DNA of 7,174 nucleotides from Rhodospirillales bacterium. GTDB taxonomy: Bacteria > Pseudomonadota > Alphaproteobacteria > Acetobacterales > Acetobacteraceae. Shown piece after piece: positions 5,811-7,174 of the stretch. The stretch lies in contig JANXXW010000066.1 of the NCBI GenBank assembly GCA_025350425.1, positions 1 through 7,174 on the forward strand, in the 5' to 3' direction. The stretch's first letter is position 1, and every line of letters starts with the position of its first letter. The translations under genes and the position numbers were made by a program. The notes beneath the pieces are model-generated. The model did not search any database. It was not told where the DNA came from and saw only the letters and a list, made by a program, of their open reading frames with translations.

Positions 5811-6711
5811 TAGACTGCTCCATTGCTTGCGCGATGAAAGTTATGGCTTCCTGCAACGACTGGCGCCCTTCGGGCAGAAACTGAGCCATAAGTTGCCAGA
5901 CATGAGGAACAACCGGCCAAACTCGCAACGTGACGTCGACCTGGGCTGCCCGTGCTCGGGCGGCGAAACGAACCGAATCATCCCGCAGCACCTCATCGGC
6001 GCCGACATGCAGTAGCAGTGGCGGCAGCCCAGTAAGGTCCCCATAGAGTGGTGAGACCAGCGGATTGCATACATCCACACCGGAAGGCAGATAAACGTCG
6101 GCCAATCGTGCAATGGAGTCGCCGAAAAACAATGCGTCGCGCCGGTCATTCTCGATTAGCGAGTGGCCAGTTGCAGCCAAATCAGTCACGGCCGAAAAAG
6201 CTACTCCAACTGCCGGTAACTCTCGTCCGGTGTCGCGGAGCTGTAGCAGGGTGGCAAGTGCCAAGTTCCCGCCAGCCGAGTCACCGGCGATTGCCGCGAC
6301 GGCTCGTCCAGTCGTGGCAACGATCCAGTCACAACAGGCGATCGCATCGTCAAGCGCCGCCGGAAACCGGTGTTCAGGAGCAAGCCGGTAATCCGGCACA
6401 AACACCCGCAGCTCGCCAGATCGCGCGAATGCGATCGTCACAGCCCGGTGAGTGGCAGACGAACAAGCGAAAAAGCCGCCTCCGTGGAGGTAAAGCATGA
6501 CGGGCGCGTCGGGCGCAGCACGATCGGAGACGACCCATTCTCCCGGTATAGGTCCTTGAACCTTTGTGATCTGGATCCCGCTTGGAATCTTGCCTCGATA
6601 CGGAATATCGAGTTTGGCGCGGATTGCGGCGATATTCGCATTCGCCGCGATCGGCTTCTTAATGCGCCATCGCAGGAAAATAGTCAGGATGTGTGCTTGG
6701 ATGCTTGACAT
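5800..6711 (-). CDS. HSL-family alpha/beta-hydrolase (esterase/lipase), 3' end rewritten by an IS
   Basis: This is a 303-residue carboxylic-ester hydrolase of the hormone-sensitive-lipase (bacterial type IV) family. It has the oxyanion-hole motif HGGGF (76-80), 'DYRLAPEH' (107-114), the nucleophile elbow GDSAGG with S145, the acid D239 in 'HVGADEVLRDDS', and the base H270 in 'VVPHVWQL'. The triad is complete and about 30 residues follow the histidine, so the enzyme should fold and work. A hydrophobic N-terminal helix precedes the core; no clear signal peptide. ATG 6711 is preferred over the TTG at 6744, though neither has a good ribosome-binding site. The last residues R301-T302-R303 and the TGA come from the IS right repeat. 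Removing the IS restores a frame ending at 4942-4944 (nine different residues in place of RTR). The natural substrate cannot be deduced. Confidence 0.9.
   Translation of the reverse strand: MSSIQAHILTIFLRWRIKKPIAANANIAAIRAKLDIPYRGKIPSGIQITKVQGPIPGEWVVSDRAAPDAPVMLYLHGGGFFACSSATHRAVTIAFARSGELRVFVPDYRLAPEHRFPAALDDAIACCDWIVATTGRAVAAIAGDSAGGNLALATLLQLRDTGRELPAVGVAFSAVTDLAATGHSLIENDRRDALFFGDSIARLADVYLPSGVDVCNPLVSPLYGDLTGLPPLLLHVGADEVLRDDSVRFAARARAAQVDVTLRVWPVVPHVWQLMAQFLPEGRQSLQEAITFIAQAMEQSRTR
5811..5812. repeat. Target-site duplication TA, right copy
   Basis: This TA matches the copy at 4971-4972 and marks the junction between the IS and the hydrolase coding sequence. Confidence 0.6.
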
Positions 6712-6886
6712 GCCCCTATATGTTGCCAAGCACTGGCGGCGCAACTGGCGTCAAACTGGTTTAGTCACATCGCCGCGGTCGCCGATGACTTTCCCCTGGC
6801 CTGCTGCGCGTGTTGCCCGAAACGCGAACCGTCCGTCGTGCCCAACATGCCCGGATGGAACGATTTGAGCGGTCTTATACCAGGAC

Positions 6887-7174
6887 TCATGCGGCATGAC
6901 CGCTGGCCCATTCGCGTAGGCCAATGGACATGACGCGCCATGGCTGATCGGCGAGGCGGTTCCAGGCATCGCAGCAGTGATCGACGATGGCGTCGTAGGA
7001 CGCGAACACCCGGTTCGACAGCCAGTTGTTTCGCAGGAATTGCCAGACGTTCTCGACTGGATTCAGCTCCGGACACTTGGCCGGCAGCTTCACGATGGTG
7101 ATGTTCTCCGGCACGGTCAGGCGCTCGGAGCTGTGCCAGCCCGCCTGGTCCACCAGCAGCGCGCAGTGCTTGCC
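6887..7174 (-). CDS. IS630-family transposase, C-terminal part (cut by window end)
   Basis: This reading frame is open to the window edge and gives the last 95 residues of a DDE transposase. 'ALLVDQAGWH' carries the second catalytic Asp, and 'LPAKCPELNPVENVWQFLR' carries the catalytic Glu within the IS630 signature PELNPVEN. The ending 'SYDAIVDHCCDAWNRLA' and 'VMSIGLREWASGHAA' is the usual C-terminus, so the 3' end is complete. The gene enters from beyond 7174, and the N-terminal DNA-binding domain and first Asp are not visible. Whether the full element is intact cannot be judged here. It is oriented like the hydrolase and ends 175 nt upstream of it. Confidence 0.9.
   Translation of the reverse strand, partial: GKHCALLVDQAGWHSSERLTVPENITIVKLPAKCPELNPVENVWQFLRNNWLSNRVFASYDAIVDHCCDAWNRLADQPWRVMSIGLREWASGHAA
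6887..7174 (-). mobile_element. IS630-family insertion sequence, 3' portion, boundary unresolved
   Basis: The transposase C-terminus marks this as part of an IS630-type element. The terminal repeat should lie within roughly the next 20-60 bp below 6887, where a TA dinucleotide occurs at 6877-6878. Without the other end, the repeat and TA target site cannot be identified, so only the coding part is marked. Confidence 0.6.

Noticed and set aside
6745..6886. Possible gene remnants on the minus strand between the IS630 transposase and the hydrolase
   Set aside because: Two overlapping frames are open here, but neither translation is recognisable, and both run antisense-free into the IS630 gene in the wrong frame; no gene can be supported.
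1..7174. CRISPR array, tRNA, rRNA, riboswitch or defence system
   Set aside because: No spaced direct repeats, no cloverleaf-like or rRNA segments, and no nuclease, toxin or restriction motifs were seen on either strand.

Overview
The window is GC-rich bacterial DNA. The gene content (a DUF6880-type protein, a CIO-type cytochrome bd oxidase with a DUF2474 small subunit, and IS5- and IS630-type transposases) points to an alphaproteobacterium. An acetic acid bacterium, a sphingomonad or a relative would fit, but this is judged from protein style only, and genus cannot be fixed from the sequence alone.

Layout. (1) 36-1481, minus strand: a 481-residue DUF6880-like protein of unknown function. 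(2) 1482-1760: a divergent intergenic region with a perfect TATAAT -10-like box and a perfect 7-bp-arm inverted repeat just downstream of it. (3) 1761-4902, plus strand: a compact four-gene operon. It holds a GbsR/MarR-type repressor-like regulator, cydA, cydB and a 42-residue DUF2474/CydX-like subunit that starts at GTG inside the end of cydB. Neighbouring genes overlap by 4 bp (regulator/cydA) and 17 bp (cydB/DUF2474), so the operon looks translationally coupled. It closes with a 10-bp-stem hairpin at 4925-4948. (4) 4973-5810: a complete IS5-family element of 838 bp (IS427-like) with 15-bp imperfect terminal repeats, a flanking TA duplication, and a transposase split over two frames at an A5G6 slippery tract. 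(5) 5800-6711, minus strand: an HSL-family alpha/beta-hydrolase (esterase/lipase) whose last codons and stop are supplied by the inserted IS. (6) 6712-6886: no gene I can support. (7) 6887-7174, minus strand: the C-terminal part of an IS630-family transposase running off the window.

How it fits together. The operon encodes a terminal quinol oxidase of the short Q-loop (CIO/S-type) class. CydA carries the haem ligands and quinol-loop residues, CydB is its structural partner, and the DUF2474 peptide is probably the third, stabilising subunit. The co-transcribed regulator probably controls its own operon through the inverted repeat near the start site. The hydrolase gene was originally convergent with this operon. 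Removing the IS and one TA copy restores a reading frame that ends inside the operon's terminator hairpin, so the two transcription units once shared that hairpin. Apart from this, the window looks like conventional respiratory and mobile-element DNA. I found no evidence for a defence island, CRISPR array, tRNA or rRNA.
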